A stretch of DNA of 30,568 bases from Myxococcales bacterium UBA1660 (GTDB taxonomy: Bacteria > Myxococcota_A > Polyangia > Polyangiales > Houyiibacteriaceae), in NCBI GenBank assembly GCA_002320815.1, contig DCLA01000033.1:10462-41029 (forward strand). Direction: 5' to 3'. The notes under the pieces were generated by a model. The model was not told where the DNA came from. It made no database searches and saw nothing but the letters and a program-made list of their open reading frames with translations. Below, one piece after another: positions 8,616 to 16,977 of this stretch. Both the position numbers and the translations under genes were made by a program. The number at the start of each line of letters is the position of its first letter. Positions within the stretch are counted from its first letter, which is position 1.

Positions 8616-9875
8616 ATGAGTCGGACCTGGGCGCTCGGTACGAGCGCGATGATGGCGTGCGTCTTCGCGGCGTGCGCGACGGTGCGCCCGGAGGGCCCCG
8701 AAGGCACCGTCCAGTCATGCTTCCCCGGCCTCGTCGGCGAGCCGGAGCTCGACGAGTGGGTCGCGACGCTTCGTCGGCACGAGGCGCGGGGCTGGAGCGA
8801 GGCCGCGTGCGCGGAGGCGACGAGCGGCCTCGGCCGGTTGGAAGCGGAGTTCGGCCCCCGGGCCCGGAGCCGGGCCGCGGTCGGTCTGGTCGCCGAACGC
8901 TGTGGCCGGCCAGACGAGGCCGAGGGGGCCTATCGCGAGGCGCTCCTCTGGGATCCGGACGCCTGCTTCCCGCGAGTGGCGCTGGCGCTGGCCTCGATGC
9001 GCGAAGGGGGCGAGGGCCCATCGGGCGAGGGGCGGGACCGCGCGATGGCGGCGTTGGCGGAGGCGGTGCGCCGCGACCCCACCTGCACCCTCGCGCTCTC
9101 CCACCTCGCCGCGCTGCAGAGCCAGGACCCGGCGCTCCACGACGAGGCCATCGCCAACCTGCGCCGGACCCTCGCCTTCGACGCCGACTCGGCCCAGGCC
9201 CGGGACCAGCTCGCGGTGATCTATCTGCGGCAGAGCGCCGAGGCTCCGGAGCGGCTGCAGATGGCCGAGGTGGTCTGCCGCCAGGCCTACCGGGTGGACC
9301 CCCGGCACGCGCCCCTCTTCAACACCTGGGCCCTGGTCGCGGTGGCGCGGGGGGACCTCAGCGAGGCGGTGGCGAAGCTCGAGCGGGCCGTGGAGCTGGA
9401 CCCCGCGCTCTACGAAGCGCACATGAACCTCGGCCAGCTGACCCTCTCCCAGCGCGCGTACGCGGACGCCGAGCGGGCGTTCACCACCGCCCGCCGTCTG
9501 CGGCCCGGGAGCTACGACGCCGCGGTCGGGCTGGGGGTCGCCCTCCGCGCCCTGGGTCGGCCCGCCGAAGCCGAGCGCGTCTACCGGGAAGCCATCGCGC
9601 GGTCGCCAGAACGGCCCGAGGCGTACTTCGACTCGGCCGTCCTCCATCACGAGCACCTCGAGGGGACGGTGGCGCAGCTCGAGCGGGCCGAGGCGCTCCT
9701 CGGGGAGTTCGTGGCGCGGGCCACCGAGAGCCATCGGGCGGCCCGGGAGGCCACCCTGCGCTGGTGTGCCCCCGGCGCCCGCCGGTGTCGCCCGGGGCGC
9801 GCCCAGAACATCCACGACTCGTTGGTGGCGCTCGGCGAGCGGAGCGAAGAGGAGCGGCCCCCTTGGACCCGGTAG
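8616..9875 (+). CDS. TPR-repeat lipoprotein
   Basis: A 419-residue protein with signal MSRTWALGTSAMMACVFAAC, so Cys20 is likely lipidated. The start is set by GGGAGG five bases upstream. Tetratricopeptide units of about 34 residues are visible at roughly 87-120, 145-178, 179-205, 234-267, 268-301 and 302-335. The clearest are ALVAVARGDLSEAVAKLERA, LGQLTLSQRAYADAERAF and VALRALGRPAEAERVYREA. The C-terminus has a small pair of cysteines (384 and 391) that could form a disulphide, then a charged tail. TPR lipoproteins act as periplasmic scaffolds for envelope machines such as pilus, gliding or secretion complexes; which one is not shown here. It ends three bases before the convergent methyltransferase gene. 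Confidence 0.82.
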   Translation: MSRTWALGTSAMMACVFAACATVRPEGPEGTVQSCFPGLVGEPELDEWVATLRRHEARGWSEAACAEATSGLGRLEAEFGPRARSRAAVGLVAERCGRPDEAEGAYREALLWDPDACFPRVALALASMREGGEGPSGEGRDRAMAALAEAVRRDPTCTLALSHLAALQSQDPALHDEAIANLRRTLAFDADSAQARDQLAVIYLRQSAEAPERLQMAEVVCRQAYRVDPRHAPLFNTWALVAVARGDLSEAVAKLERAVELDPALYEAHMNLGQLTLSQRAYADAERAFTTARRLRPGSYDAAVGLGVALRALGRPAEAERVYREAIARSPERPEAYFDSAVLHHEHLEGTVAQLERAEALLGEFVARATESHRAAREATLRWCAPGARRCRPGRAQNIHDSLVALGERSEEERPPWTR

Positions 9876-9878
9876 CGA

Positions 9879-10868
9879 TCAGGGCCGGGTGCAGCGGAGG
9901 ACCTTGAAGCGGCCGTCTTCTCGGACTCGCTGCACCGAGAGCCCCGCCGCCTCGAGGACGTGCTCGTGGGGCAGGAAGCGGTTGGCGACCACCCAGAGGA
10001 CCCCCGGCGGCGCGAGAGCGTCGGCGGCGCCGCTGAGCACGGGGTCCGCCGCGCTGGCCCGGGTCTTCACGCCCTCGTGGAAGGGGGGATTGAGGAGGAT
10101 GACGTCGAACTTCCCGCGGAGACCCGCGGTGGCGTCCGTCGCGTGGACCGTGACCTCGAGCTCCGCCAGCGCCGCCGTGCGTCGCGTCGCCTCGGCCGCC
10201 AGGTGGTCCGCGTCGGCCAGGTGCACCTCCAGCGCCGGCGCCCGCCGCTTGGCCTCGATGCCCAGGACCCCCGAGCCGCAACCGAGATCCAGGAGCCGGC
10301 CCCGCCGCGGGAGCTCGACGGTCTGCAGCAGCATCGCGCTGGCGTCGTCCAATCGGCCCTCGGCGAAGGTACCCGGGAGCGAGACCGCCTCGAAGCCGAG
10401 CCCCGTGGGCCAGCGCACCTCCCACGCGTCGAGATCGGTGCCGCGGCCCCGGAGCGGCGCGGCCACGAAGAGCTTCGCGTGGCGGCCGGAGCGCTCGGAG
10501 CGCAGGTCGAGGAGCTTCTTGGCGCTGCCGATACCCTCCCGCTTGGCTCCGACGACCACCAGCTGACCGTCGTCCGCCAGCGCGTCGCTGGCCACCGCCA
10601 ACGCCCAGTCCCGGCGGCGCTTGCCCTTGGGGTGGAAGACCACGGCCAGGTCGTGGCCGGAGCGGGTCGGCCGGACTCCCGCGGTGCAGCGCTGCGGGTC
10701 GGCGCCCGCGGCCAGCGCCCGGGCGCGGCCGACCTCGTCGAAGAAGAAGGCCTGCGCGTGAGGATGGTCCGCCAGGAGCTGGGCGGCGTCCGGGCTGCCG
10801 ACGAGGAGGGGACGTTCGGCCGCCGCGAGGAGACCGGTGTCCACGACGAGCTGCGAGGAGCCCTCCAT
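9879..10868 (-). CDS. class I SAM methyltransferase, RsmC/RlmG-like
   Basis: A 329-residue protein from an ATG that overlaps the upstream stop (TGATG). The C-terminal half is a Rossmann methyltransferase. It has the SAM-binding motif LLDLGCGSGVLGIEA (192-206), an acidic motif LADAD (218-222), and the catalytic motif NPPFHEG (260-266) typical of enzymes that methylate the exocyclic amine of guanine in rRNA. The ending LWVVANRFLPHE and DGRFKVLR resembles RsmC, which makes m2G1207 in 16S rRNA. The N-terminal half (about 1-165) is the degenerate methyltransferase-like domain expected in RsmC and RlmG. RsmC of E. coli is of similar length (343 residues). RlmG (23S) remains a possible alternative. 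It is the last gene after the exchanger and the quinone oxidoreductase. Confidence 0.8.
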   Translation of the reverse strand: MEGSSQLVVDTGLLAAAERPLLVGSPDAAQLLADHPHAQAFFFDEVGRARALAAGADPQRCTAGVRPTRSGHDLAVVFHPKGKRRRDWALAVASDALADDGQLVVVGAKREGIGSAKKLLDLRSERSGRHAKLFVAAPLRGRGTDLDAWEVRWPTGLGFEAVSLPGTFAEGRLDDASAMLLQTVELPRRGRLLDLGCGSGVLGIEAKRRAPALEVHLADADHLAAEATRRTAALAELEVTVHATDATAGLRGKFDVILLNPPFHEGVKTRASAADPVLSGAADALAPPGVLWVVANRFLPHEHVLEAAGLSVQRVREDGRFKVLRCTRP

Positions 10869-11842
10869 CACGGCACCAAGAGGGTCGCGCCCACGGTCTT
10901 CCGGCTCTCCAGCGCCTCGTGGCAAGCGCGAACCTCTTCGAGGGCGAAGCGGGCCCCGATGTGGGGCCGGAGGACCCCGTCCTGGACCGCCGAGAAGACG
11001 CGGCCGGCGCTGAGCTCCAGGTCCTCGCGGGAGGCGGTGTAGTCGAAGAGGGTGGGGCGGGTCAGGTAGAGGGACCCGCGCCGGGAGAGCTCGAGGACGT
11101 CGAAGGGATCCGGCGCGCCCGAGGCGTTCCCGAAGCCCACCATGGTGCCCCGGGGCCGCAGGCAGGCGAGGGAGTCCAGGAAGGTCGCCTTGCCCACGGA
11201 GTCGAAGACCACCGGGACCATCGCCCCGTCCGTGAGCTCGCGGACCCGGTCCGGGACGCTCTCCCGGGTGTAGTAGATGATCTCGTCGCAGCCGTTCGCC
11301 CGGGCGAGCTCCGCCTTGGCCTCGGTGCTCACGGTGCCCAGGGTCCGCACGCCCAGGTGGGCGAGCCACTGGCAGGCCAGGAGGCCCACGCCGCCCGCCG
11401 CCGCGTGGAAGAGCACGGTCGTGCCCGCCTCGACCGGGAACGTGCGGTGGATGAGGTACTCGACCGTCATCCCCTTCACCATCAAGGTCGCCGCCTGGTC
11501 CAGACCGACGCCCTCGGGCACCTTCACCAGCCGCGCGGCGGGCACCACCTTGGCCTCCGCGTAGGAGCCCGGCGGGCCCGCGAAGTAGGCCACTCGGTCG
11601 CCCTCGGCGAAGCCCTCGACGCCCGGGCCCACCGCCTCCACCGTGCCCGCGGCCTCCGAGCCCAGCCCGTGGGGGAGCGAGGGGAGCGGGTAGAGCCCGC
11701 TGCGGTGGTAGGTGTCGATGAAGTTCACGCCGATGAAGGCGTGGCGGACCCGGACCTCGCCTTCGCAGGGCTCGGGGGTGGGGACCTCGTCGACGGCGAG
11801 GACCTCGGGTCCTCCGGTCGCGTGGATTCGTACGGCGCGCAT
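10868..11842 (-). CDS. NADPH:quinone oxidoreductase, zinc-independent MDR family
   Basis: A 324-residue protein matching QorA-type quinone reductases. It has GVNFIDTYHRSGLYP (38-52), a signature of the family, GSEAAGTVEAVGPGV (61-75), and the nucleotide-binding HAAAGGVGLL (146-155). The zinc-ligand cysteines of alcohol dehydrogenases are absent, as expected. It should reduce quinones one electron at a time with NADPH in the cytoplasm. The start ATG lies 12 nt after the exchanger stop without a clear Shine-Dalgarno. Its stop overlaps the methyltransferase ATG by one base. Length equals the E. coli enzyme (327). Confidence 0.88.
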   Translation of the reverse strand: MRAVRIHATGGPEVLAVDEVPTPEPCEGEVRVRHAFIGVNFIDTYHRSGLYPLPSLPHGLGSEAAGTVEAVGPGVEGFAEGDRVAYFAGPPGSYAEAKVVPAARLVKVPEGVGLDQAATLMVKGMTVEYLIHRTFPVEAGTTVLFHAAAGGVGLLACQWLAHLGVRTLGTVSTEAKAELARANGCDEIIYYTRESVPDRVRELTDGAMVPVVFDSVGKATFLDSLACLRPRGTMVGFGNASGAPDPFDVLELSRRGSLYLTRPTLFDYTASREDLELSAGRVFSAVQDGVLRPHIGARFALEEVRACHEALESRKTVGATLLVP

Positions 11843-11854
11843 GGCGCCGTTGTA

Positions 11855-13033
11855 TCAGCCGTGGCGGGCGAGGAAATAGGTGATGAGCGCGAAGACCGCG
11901 ACCATCGAGGCGGTCTCCACCCAGTTGACCTTGCCGTCGTCCTGGACCGCCTTCCAGAGGATCAGCATCGTGGGGAAGGCCAGGAGCACTACCGAGGTGG
12001 TCTCCAGATCGATGGGCAGGACGCCCCCGTGCTCGGTCAGCGGGATCATCCCCGTCTGCCCGAAGGCGGCGATGAGGATCAGCGTGAAGGGCAGGACCAC
12101 GAAGGGGACCTGGTTGATCTGCCCGGACGCGCTGGCCAGGGCGATGTCGTGCATGCCCTTGGCGTGGGCGGTGATGATCATCGCGAAGGCGCCCGCGGCG
12201 GCGAAGACCGAGAGGATGAGCGCGCCGACCATCTCCGAGTAGCCGGCCGCGGTGAGCCCGGTGACCAGCTTGTCGGCGAACTCGCCCACGGCGTGGCCGC
12301 CGATGATGGAGGTGACCAGGCCGACCACGCCGTACATCACGATCTTGCTCATGGGCGGACCGGCGGAGTCCTTCTCGGCGCGGTCCTCGCGCTCCTCGCC
12401 GGAGTCGCCGGCGAAGCGCTTCACGAGCCGGCGGACGGCCACGAGCTCCACCATGAGCAGGAGACCGCCGAGCACGTAGAGGTCCATGGCGCCGAGCGCC
12501 TCGCCCCGGTGGTCGCCGGCGTCGAAGACGTTCATGAGCACCATCAGCGAGCCGGTGGCCAGGAAGACGCCGGCGGCGGCGGCGAAGAGGTCGGTGCTCA
12601 ACTTCACCAGGGGCTCCGGTAAGCGCGCGTGACCGGTGGCGTCCCGGGGCAGGAGCCCGCTGTAGAGCCCGAAGGCCAGCGCGCCGACGTGCAGGGTGAG
12701 CGCGGTGACGATGAAGCCCACCCGGGGCTCCGCGGCGAGGACGAAGCCCAGCATGACCACCTCGGGGAGGTTGCTGGCCAGGCCGGCCATGGTCCCCGCC
12801 ACGAAGGGGTTCCAGTCGAGCCGCTCGCCGATGCCTTCGACGCACTTGATCATCGCCTCGCAGGAGCCGAAGACGACCGCCAGGCCGCCGAGAGCCTGGA
12901 GCGTGCCGACCAGCCACCCGCCGAGCAGCTCGCCCGACCCGCTGGCCTCGAGGCCCAGGGCGGCGCCGATGGCGACGAGCCCCGCCACCAGCACCACGAT
13001 CCACGTCTTTCCTTCGCCGCCGCCGCCTGCCAT
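11855..13033 (-). CDS. CaCA-superfamily cation/proton exchanger
   Basis: A 392-residue integral membrane protein with about ten hydrophobic segments. The two alpha repeats that form the ion path in the Ca2+/cation antiporter superfamily are visible. The first is AGTMAGLASNLPEVV (79-93) with its conserved Pro-Glu. The second is IALASASGQINQVPF (297-311), followed by the hydrophobic VVLPFTLIL. A charged hydrophilic loop (about 206-226, rich in Glu/Asp/Lys) divides the two halves, as in CAX and NCX proteins. The N-terminus MAGGGGEGK precedes the first helix. It probably exchanges Ca2+ (or Na+/K+) for protons across the inner membrane; ion choice cannot be read reliably. It starts 56 nt after the kinase stop and lacks a clear Shine-Dalgarno. 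Confidence 0.82.
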   Translation of the reverse strand: MAGGGGEGKTWIVVLVAGLVAIGAALGLEASGSGELLGGWLVGTLQALGGLAVVFGSCEAMIKCVEGIGERLDWNPFVAGTMAGLASNLPEVVMLGFVLAAEPRVGFIVTALTLHVGALAFGLYSGLLPRDATGHARLPEPLVKLSTDLFAAAAGVFLATGSLMVLMNVFDAGDHRGEALGAMDLYVLGGLLLMVELVAVRRLVKRFAGDSGEEREDRAEKDSAGPPMSKIVMYGVVGLVTSIIGGHAVGEFADKLVTGLTAAGYSEMVGALILSVFAAAGAFAMIITAHAKGMHDIALASASGQINQVPFVVLPFTLILIAAFGQTGMIPLTEHGGVLPIDLETTSVVLLAFPTMLILWKAVQDDGKVNWVETASMVAVFALITYFLARHG

Positions 13034-13089
13034 CGCCGCCGGACGGTATCAGAAGGGGCGCGCGGGGCTCGCGAACTTCCGCGGCGCGC

Positions 13090-15195
13090 TCAGGGGGCGG
13101 GGGCCGCGGGCGCCTCGGCTTCGACCGGGTCCATCTCCGGGAGGCTCAGGCGGAGGGCGGCGATGGCGTGCTCCAGGGCGTCCACCCGGGCGCGGGCGTC
13201 GGCCGAGCTCGACCGGGCCTCCTCGATCTCGGCCACCAGCTCCTCGACCCGGTTCTGGAGGTGCGAAGCCCGCTCCTGCTCCGCCTCCACGTCCTCGTGC
13301 CGATCGGCGAGGGCGGCGCGCGCCTGGTCCCGTTCCCCCCGGAGCTGCCGGAGCTGGGTCTCGAGCTGCGTCGCCTGCTGGGACGCGTCGGCGACCACGA
13401 CCCCGAGCTGGCTCTCGGCCCGGGCCAGCTTCGAGGCCAGCTCCTGGCGGGTCAGCCGGCTCGCGCCGTATTCGTCCTCCAGGCGGGCCACGTCCGCCTC
13501 CAGGGCGCGACGGCGCTCCAGCGACGCGACGAGGTCCGCGCGAACCTGGGCGGCCCGCTCGCTGGCCTCGGTGGCGCGGAGCCGCTCGATGGAGGCCAGC
13601 TCTCGAGCCTGGGCCGCTTCCAATCGCTGCAGCTCGTTCTCCCGGTGGAGTACGAAGACCGCCGCCGCGAACACCGCCGCCAGGGGGAGCACCCAGCGCA
13701 GGACGTTGACCCGCTTGGCGCGGCGCTCTTCGGGCCGGGTCAGGGCCACCAGCTGCTCGGCGAGCTCCTCAGCCGAGGGGCGCTCGTCCGGCGCGAGGTG
13801 CAGCCAGCGCTGGAACTGGGGCTCCAGGTAGCGCAGGTCGCGAGCCCGCGGGGGCGCGGGGACCTGCCGTGAGCGGTGCCGCACGAAGGCGTCGATGGCG
13901 CCCGCGAGTACGGGCTCCTCCTGCTCCGGCGCGAGCGCGTTTCGGAGCGTGAGCGCCAGGGCGAAGACGTCGGCCTTGGCGGTGATGCTGGGCGGGTCCG
14001 GCTCCCGGGCGAAGCGCGCCGCGACCTCGGGGGCGAGGTAGCTGGGCGTTCCGGCGAGCACGTTCTCGGCGTCCTTGGCGGCGACGCCGAGGTCGAGGAG
14101 CACCGGGAGGACCTCCGCGCCCTCGCGCCCATCGGGGCGCGCCAGGAAGACGTTCTCCGGCTTCACGTCCTGGTGCCGCACGCCCACGCGATGGAGCGCC
14201 GCCAGGGCCCGGGCCAGGGGCTCGAAGATCCGTCGCGCCTCCACCCGGCTGAGCGGCCCCCGCGTCAGGCGTTCGCGGAGGGTCTCGCCCCGGTGGAGAG
14301 GCATCACGAAGTAGAAGCGGCCGGTATGCCACCCGTGGTCCTTGAACTGGACCACCGACGGGTGGGTCACGCTGGCGATGAGCCGCAGCTCGCGGAGCGA
14401 GGCCTCCCGGGTGGCCTCGTCGTCGGCCTGGGCGCGGAAGATCTTCAGCGCGACCTCGTGGCCGGGGACGTCCCGGTCCGCCGCCTCGTACACGTCGGCG
14501 AAGGCCCCGGACCCCAGGTGGGCCCGGAGCTCGTAGCGCCCGCCGACGATGGTCCCGATGGGGAAGAGGGGCTCCGGTCGCGGCCGGCCGTGGGCCGACG
14601 GCTCGAGGGCGAAGGCCTCCAGGAGCGCGCCGTCCAGGGTTCCGTCGTGGCTCGGGGGCGGGGAGGGGAGGACGCGCTTGGCCAGGCCTTCGATGCGCTC
14701 GAAGGCGGACTCCACGGCGACGTGGCTGGCGTCCAGCACGTACGCGAGCTCGCCGGCGTCGAGCCGCCGCGCGAAGGCGAGCTCGGCGGCGTCGAAGGCC
14801 AGCTCGTCGGCCCAGAGCTCCCTGCGCAGCGTGGCCAGCTTCTCGCCGTAGGAGCCCAGCCGCGCCGACCACCAGGAGCGTTCCAGGCTGGGGCGGCAGC
14901 CGGCGGCCGCCTGCCGCGCGGCCCGGTAGAGCTGCGCGCGGACGCTGACCTCGGCCTCCGATTCCAGGGGGTAGGCCTGCAGGGCGTCGAGGGCGCAGGT
15001 CACCGCCGCGGGCGCGAGGCGGATGGCGAGGAACTGCCGCAGCCCCTCCCAGTGGTGCCCGAGCGCCTGGTCGGCGACGATCGTGTGGATCGTGCTCTGC
15101 GGCGCGAGGTCGGGCGCCACCGAGAGCGCGGCGAAGGCGATGGAGCCCCGGGTGTCGGGGCGACGGAGGAGGGCCAGAGAGCGTGGTGCCCGCAT
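13090..15195 (-). CDS. Hanks-type Ser/Thr protein kinase with coiled-coil C-terminus
   Basis: A 701-residue protein. The start at 15195 is fixed by AGGAGGTG five bases upstream. Residues 1-200 are a helical region of unknown type. The kinase domain spans about 219-487: glycine loop LGSGAFADVYEA (227-238), ATP-anchoring Lys251, catalytic loop HQDVKPEN (341-348), metal-binding DLG (368-370), and APE (388-390) after GTPSYL. Arg of the usual HRD is Gln, so it is a non-RD kinase, and DFG reads DLG. A single membrane helix (about 499-517) leads into a long coiled coil (520-690) rich in Glu, Arg, Ala and Leu, ending in a Pro/Ala tail. With the kinase inside, the coiled coil would be periplasmic. The coiled coil may sense an envelope signal. 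It is divergent from opgG-opgH and 56 nt ahead of the exchanger gene. Confidence 0.88.
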   Translation of the reverse strand: MRAPRSLALLRRPDTRGSIAFAALSVAPDLAPQSTIHTIVADQALGHHWEGLRQFLAIRLAPAAVTCALDALQAYPLESEAEVSVRAQLYRAARQAAAGCRPSLERSWWSARLGSYGEKLATLRRELWADELAFDAAELAFARRLDAGELAYVLDASHVAVESAFERIEGLAKRVLPSPPPSHDGTLDGALLEAFALEPSAHGRPRPEPLFPIGTIVGGRYELRAHLGSGAFADVYEAADRDVPGHEVALKIFRAQADDEATREASLRELRLIASVTHPSVVQFKDHGWHTGRFYFVMPLHRGETLRERLTRGPLSRVEARRIFEPLARALAALHRVGVRHQDVKPENVFLARPDGREGAEVLPVLLDLGVAAKDAENVLAGTPSYLAPEVAARFAREPDPPSITAKADVFALALTLRNALAPEQEEPVLAGAIDAFVRHRSRQVPAPPRARDLRYLEPQFQRWLHLAPDERPSAEELAEQLVALTRPEERRAKRVNVLRWVLPLAAVFAAAVFVLHRENELQRLEAAQARELASIERLRATEASERAAQVRADLVASLERRRALEADVARLEDEYGASRLTRQELASKLARAESQLGVVVADASQQATQLETQLRQLRGERDQARAALADRHEDVEAEQERASHLQNRVEELVAEIEEARSSSADARARVDALEHAIAALRLSLPEMDPVEAEAPAAPAP

Positions 15196-15200
15196 GGGGA

Positions 15201-15208
15201 CACCTCCT
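15201..15208 (-). promoter_or_regulatory. strong Shine-Dalgarno site of the kinase gene
   Basis: On the minus strand this reads AGGAGGTG, five bases before the ATG at 15195. It rules out the in-frame start at 15324. Confidence 0.85.
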
Positions 15209-15349
15209 GCGAGAAGCGGACCGTCCCGCCCGGACGGAAATCTCGCTCGACGGTGCGTGAAAGCCCCCTCGGACGCTGACGCGGTGCGTTGACATGGCGC
15301 GCCAGGACGACACGGGTGGGTCATTCGACCCCGGCTAACATTCGGATAT

Positions 15350-15367
15350 CAGCGGCCTTTTCCGCTG
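15350..15367. promoter_or_regulatory. inverted repeat in the divergent kinase/opgG intergenic region
   Basis: CAGCGG (15350-15355) and CCGCTG (15362-15367) form a perfect 6-bp dyad with a 6-nt spacer. It lies in the 255-bp gap between the two divergent starts (15195 and 15451). It could be an operator or a small hairpin in the opgG leader. Apart from this and the two ribosome sites, no convincing promoter pair is visible in the gap. Confidence 0.3.
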
Positions 15368-15436
15368 GAGCACCGGTCCCGGGGTGGGTGCGCGAGCGAA
15401 AAATCCGTTCGACGCGTTGCGGCATGGTCGATGCAC

Positions 15437-15441
15437 GGAGG
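15437..15441 (+). promoter_or_regulatory. Shine-Dalgarno site of opgG
   Basis: GGAGG lies nine bases before the ATG at 15451. It favours this start, which puts the twin-arginine motif at residue 3, over ATG 15424 or the open start at 15289. Confidence 0.6.
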
Positions 15442-15450
15442 CGGCGCGCC

Positions 15451-16977
15451 ATGGAACGACGTCAGTTCCTTCGACGAGTCGGTCTCGCCCTCCTGGCGAG
15501 CGCTTGCCAAGCCCCTCCATCTTCCAGCCGCGCGCAGAGCACCTCGGCGCGCGAGAGAGCCAACGACCTCTTCACCAGCCGCGTCCGCAACGCCCGCTCC
15601 CGGGTACGCGGACGACCCCTTTCGCCGCCCCGGGAGGTGCCCGCCGAGCTGCGCGGCATCGACTTCGACCTGTACCGGCAGATCCGCTACCGGCCCGACC
15701 GGAGCCTCTGGCGCGGCGGGCCCTTCGAGGTGCAGCTCTTCCACCGCGGCTTCTACTACGGGCGCGCGGTCGAGGTGTTCGTCCACGACGCCGAGGGCTC
15801 GGCGCCCCTGGCCTTCGACACCTCGGCCTTCAGCTACCCCGACGCCCTCGACCCGGCGCGCATGGAGGGCCTCGGTTTCGCCGGGCTCCGGCTCCACGCC
15901 CCGCTGAACACGCCCGAGTACCACGACGAGGTCCTGGTCTTCCTGGGCGCCAGCTACTTCCGCTCCCTGGGTCGCGGCGACGTCTACGGTCTGTCGGCCC
16001 GCTGCGTGTCCATCGACACCGGCCTCGAGGGGAGCGAGGAGTTCCCCGAGATCGTCGCGCTCCACCTCGTGACCCCCGACGATGGCGACGCCGTGGCCCA
16101 CGTGGTCGCCGACGTACGCAGCCCGCGGCTCGAGGGCGCCTTCCGCTTCGCCATCACCCCCGGCGGCCCCACGCTCATCGACGTCGACGCGGCGGTCTTC
16201 TTGCGCGAGCGGGTCACCCAGCTCGGCTTGGCTCCGCTGACCAGCATGCACCTCTTCGGCGAGGACACGCCGGGCCGCTTCGGCGACTATCGACCGGAGG
16301 TCCACGACTCGGACGGTCTGGTCATCCACACCGAGAGCGGCGAGCGGCTCTTCCGTCCGCTGCGGAACCCGCCGCGCACGACGCTCTCCACCTTCGCCGC
16401 GGGGACCCCCAAGGCCTTCGGCCTGGTCCAGCGGGACCGCTCCTTCGGGAGCTACCAGGACCGGGAGGCCCGCTACCACCGGCGCCCGAGCGCGGTGGTG
16501 ACCCCCGGCGACGGCTGGAGCGGCGGCGCGGTGAAGCTCCTGGAGATCGCCACTCGCCTGGAGACCGACGACAACATCGGCGCCTTCTTCGTGCCCGACG
16601 ACCCCGGCCGCGCGTTGCGCTTCCAGTACCAGCTGGCCTTCGGCGACGAGGCCGCGAGCTCCGGCGCCAAGGTCGTCGCGTTCCGGCGCGGCCGCCCCGA
16701 GGTCACCGTGCACCCCGACGCCGTGGACGACCGCGACGGACTCTTCGTGGTCGACTGGAGCGACGTCCAGGGCGACGCGGTCCAGGCGCGGGTCGACGTC
16801 ACCGGCGGCGCGGTCGTCGAACAGCGCTTCGAGCCCGCCGGGGAAGGTCCGGCGCGCCTGGTGATGCGTCTCCGCGCGGAGCGCGACGACGTCGAGCTCC
16901 GCGCCTTTCTCCACCGGGGCGACAGCGCCCTGAGCGAAACCCTCAGCTATCTCTGGCAGCCCGGAGGAGACGCCTGA
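15451..16977 (+). CDS. opgG: periplasmic glucan biosynthesis protein, OpgG/OpgD family, with Tat-like signal
   Basis: A 508-residue protein, close to E. coli OpgG (511). The N-terminus MERRQFLRRVGLALLASAC has a twin-arginine motif (RRQFLRR) and a weak lipobox at Cys19. Family signatures run throughout: LFHRGFYYGRAVEVF, GFAGLRLHAPLN, VFLGASYFRSLGRGDVYGLS, RPEVHDSDGL, the QRDRSFGSYQD and YHRRPS segments, and EIATRLETDDNIGAFFVP. The family matures the beta-1,2-glucan backbone of osmoregulated periplasmic glucans; OpgD and OpgG belong to glycoside hydrolase family GH186. In E. coli OpgD is the Tat-exported paralogue and OpgG uses Sec, so this protein combines OpgD-type export with the opgG position next to opgH. 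The stop overlaps the opgH start (TGATG). Confidence 0.9.
   Translation: MERRQFLRRVGLALLASACQAPPSSSRAQSTSARERANDLFTSRVRNARSRVRGRPLSPPREVPAELRGIDFDLYRQIRYRPDRSLWRGGPFEVQLFHRGFYYGRAVEVFVHDAEGSAPLAFDTSAFSYPDALDPARMEGLGFAGLRLHAPLNTPEYHDEVLVFLGASYFRSLGRGDVYGLSARCVSIDTGLEGSEEFPEIVALHLVTPDDGDAVAHVVADVRSPRLEGAFRFAITPGGPTLIDVDAAVFLRERVTQLGLAPLTSMHLFGEDTPGRFGDYRPEVHDSDGLVIHTESGERLFRPLRNPPRTTLSTFAAGTPKAFGLVQRDRSFGSYQDREARYHRRPSAVVTPGDGWSGGAVKLLEIATRLETDDNIGAFFVPDDPGRALRFQYQLAFGDEAASSGAKVVAFRRGRPEVTVHPDAVDDRDGLFVVDWSDVQGDAVQARVDVTGGAVVEQRFEPAGEGPARLVMRLRAERDDVELRAFLHRGDSALSETLSYLWQPGGDA

Noticed and set aside
8616..9875. Possible gliding-motility (GltE-like) identity for the TPR lipoprotein
   Set aside because: Lipid signal plus TPR repeats fit many envelope proteins and no gliding gene is adjacent.
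9867..9890. ACCCGG/CCGGGT pairing across the TPR/methyltransferase convergent stops
   Set aside because: Only six base pairs with a 12-nt loop in very GC-rich DNA; not distinguishable from chance.
10869..13004. Open extension of the methyltransferase frame to 1041 residues
   Set aside because: The added part overlaps the well-supported quinone reductase and exchanger genes in another frame; the methyltransferase ATG at 10868 gives the normal family length.
15289..15294. Perfect TTGACA (-35-like) upstream of opgG
   Set aside because: No acceptable -10 hexamer at 16-18 bp; TAACAT follows only after 41 bp. A single hexamer is not enough to call a promoter.
15384..16976. Open extension of opgH into opgG
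   Set aside because: Arg/Pro-rich shadow of opgG; the TGATG overlap with GGAGGAG marks the real start at 16977.
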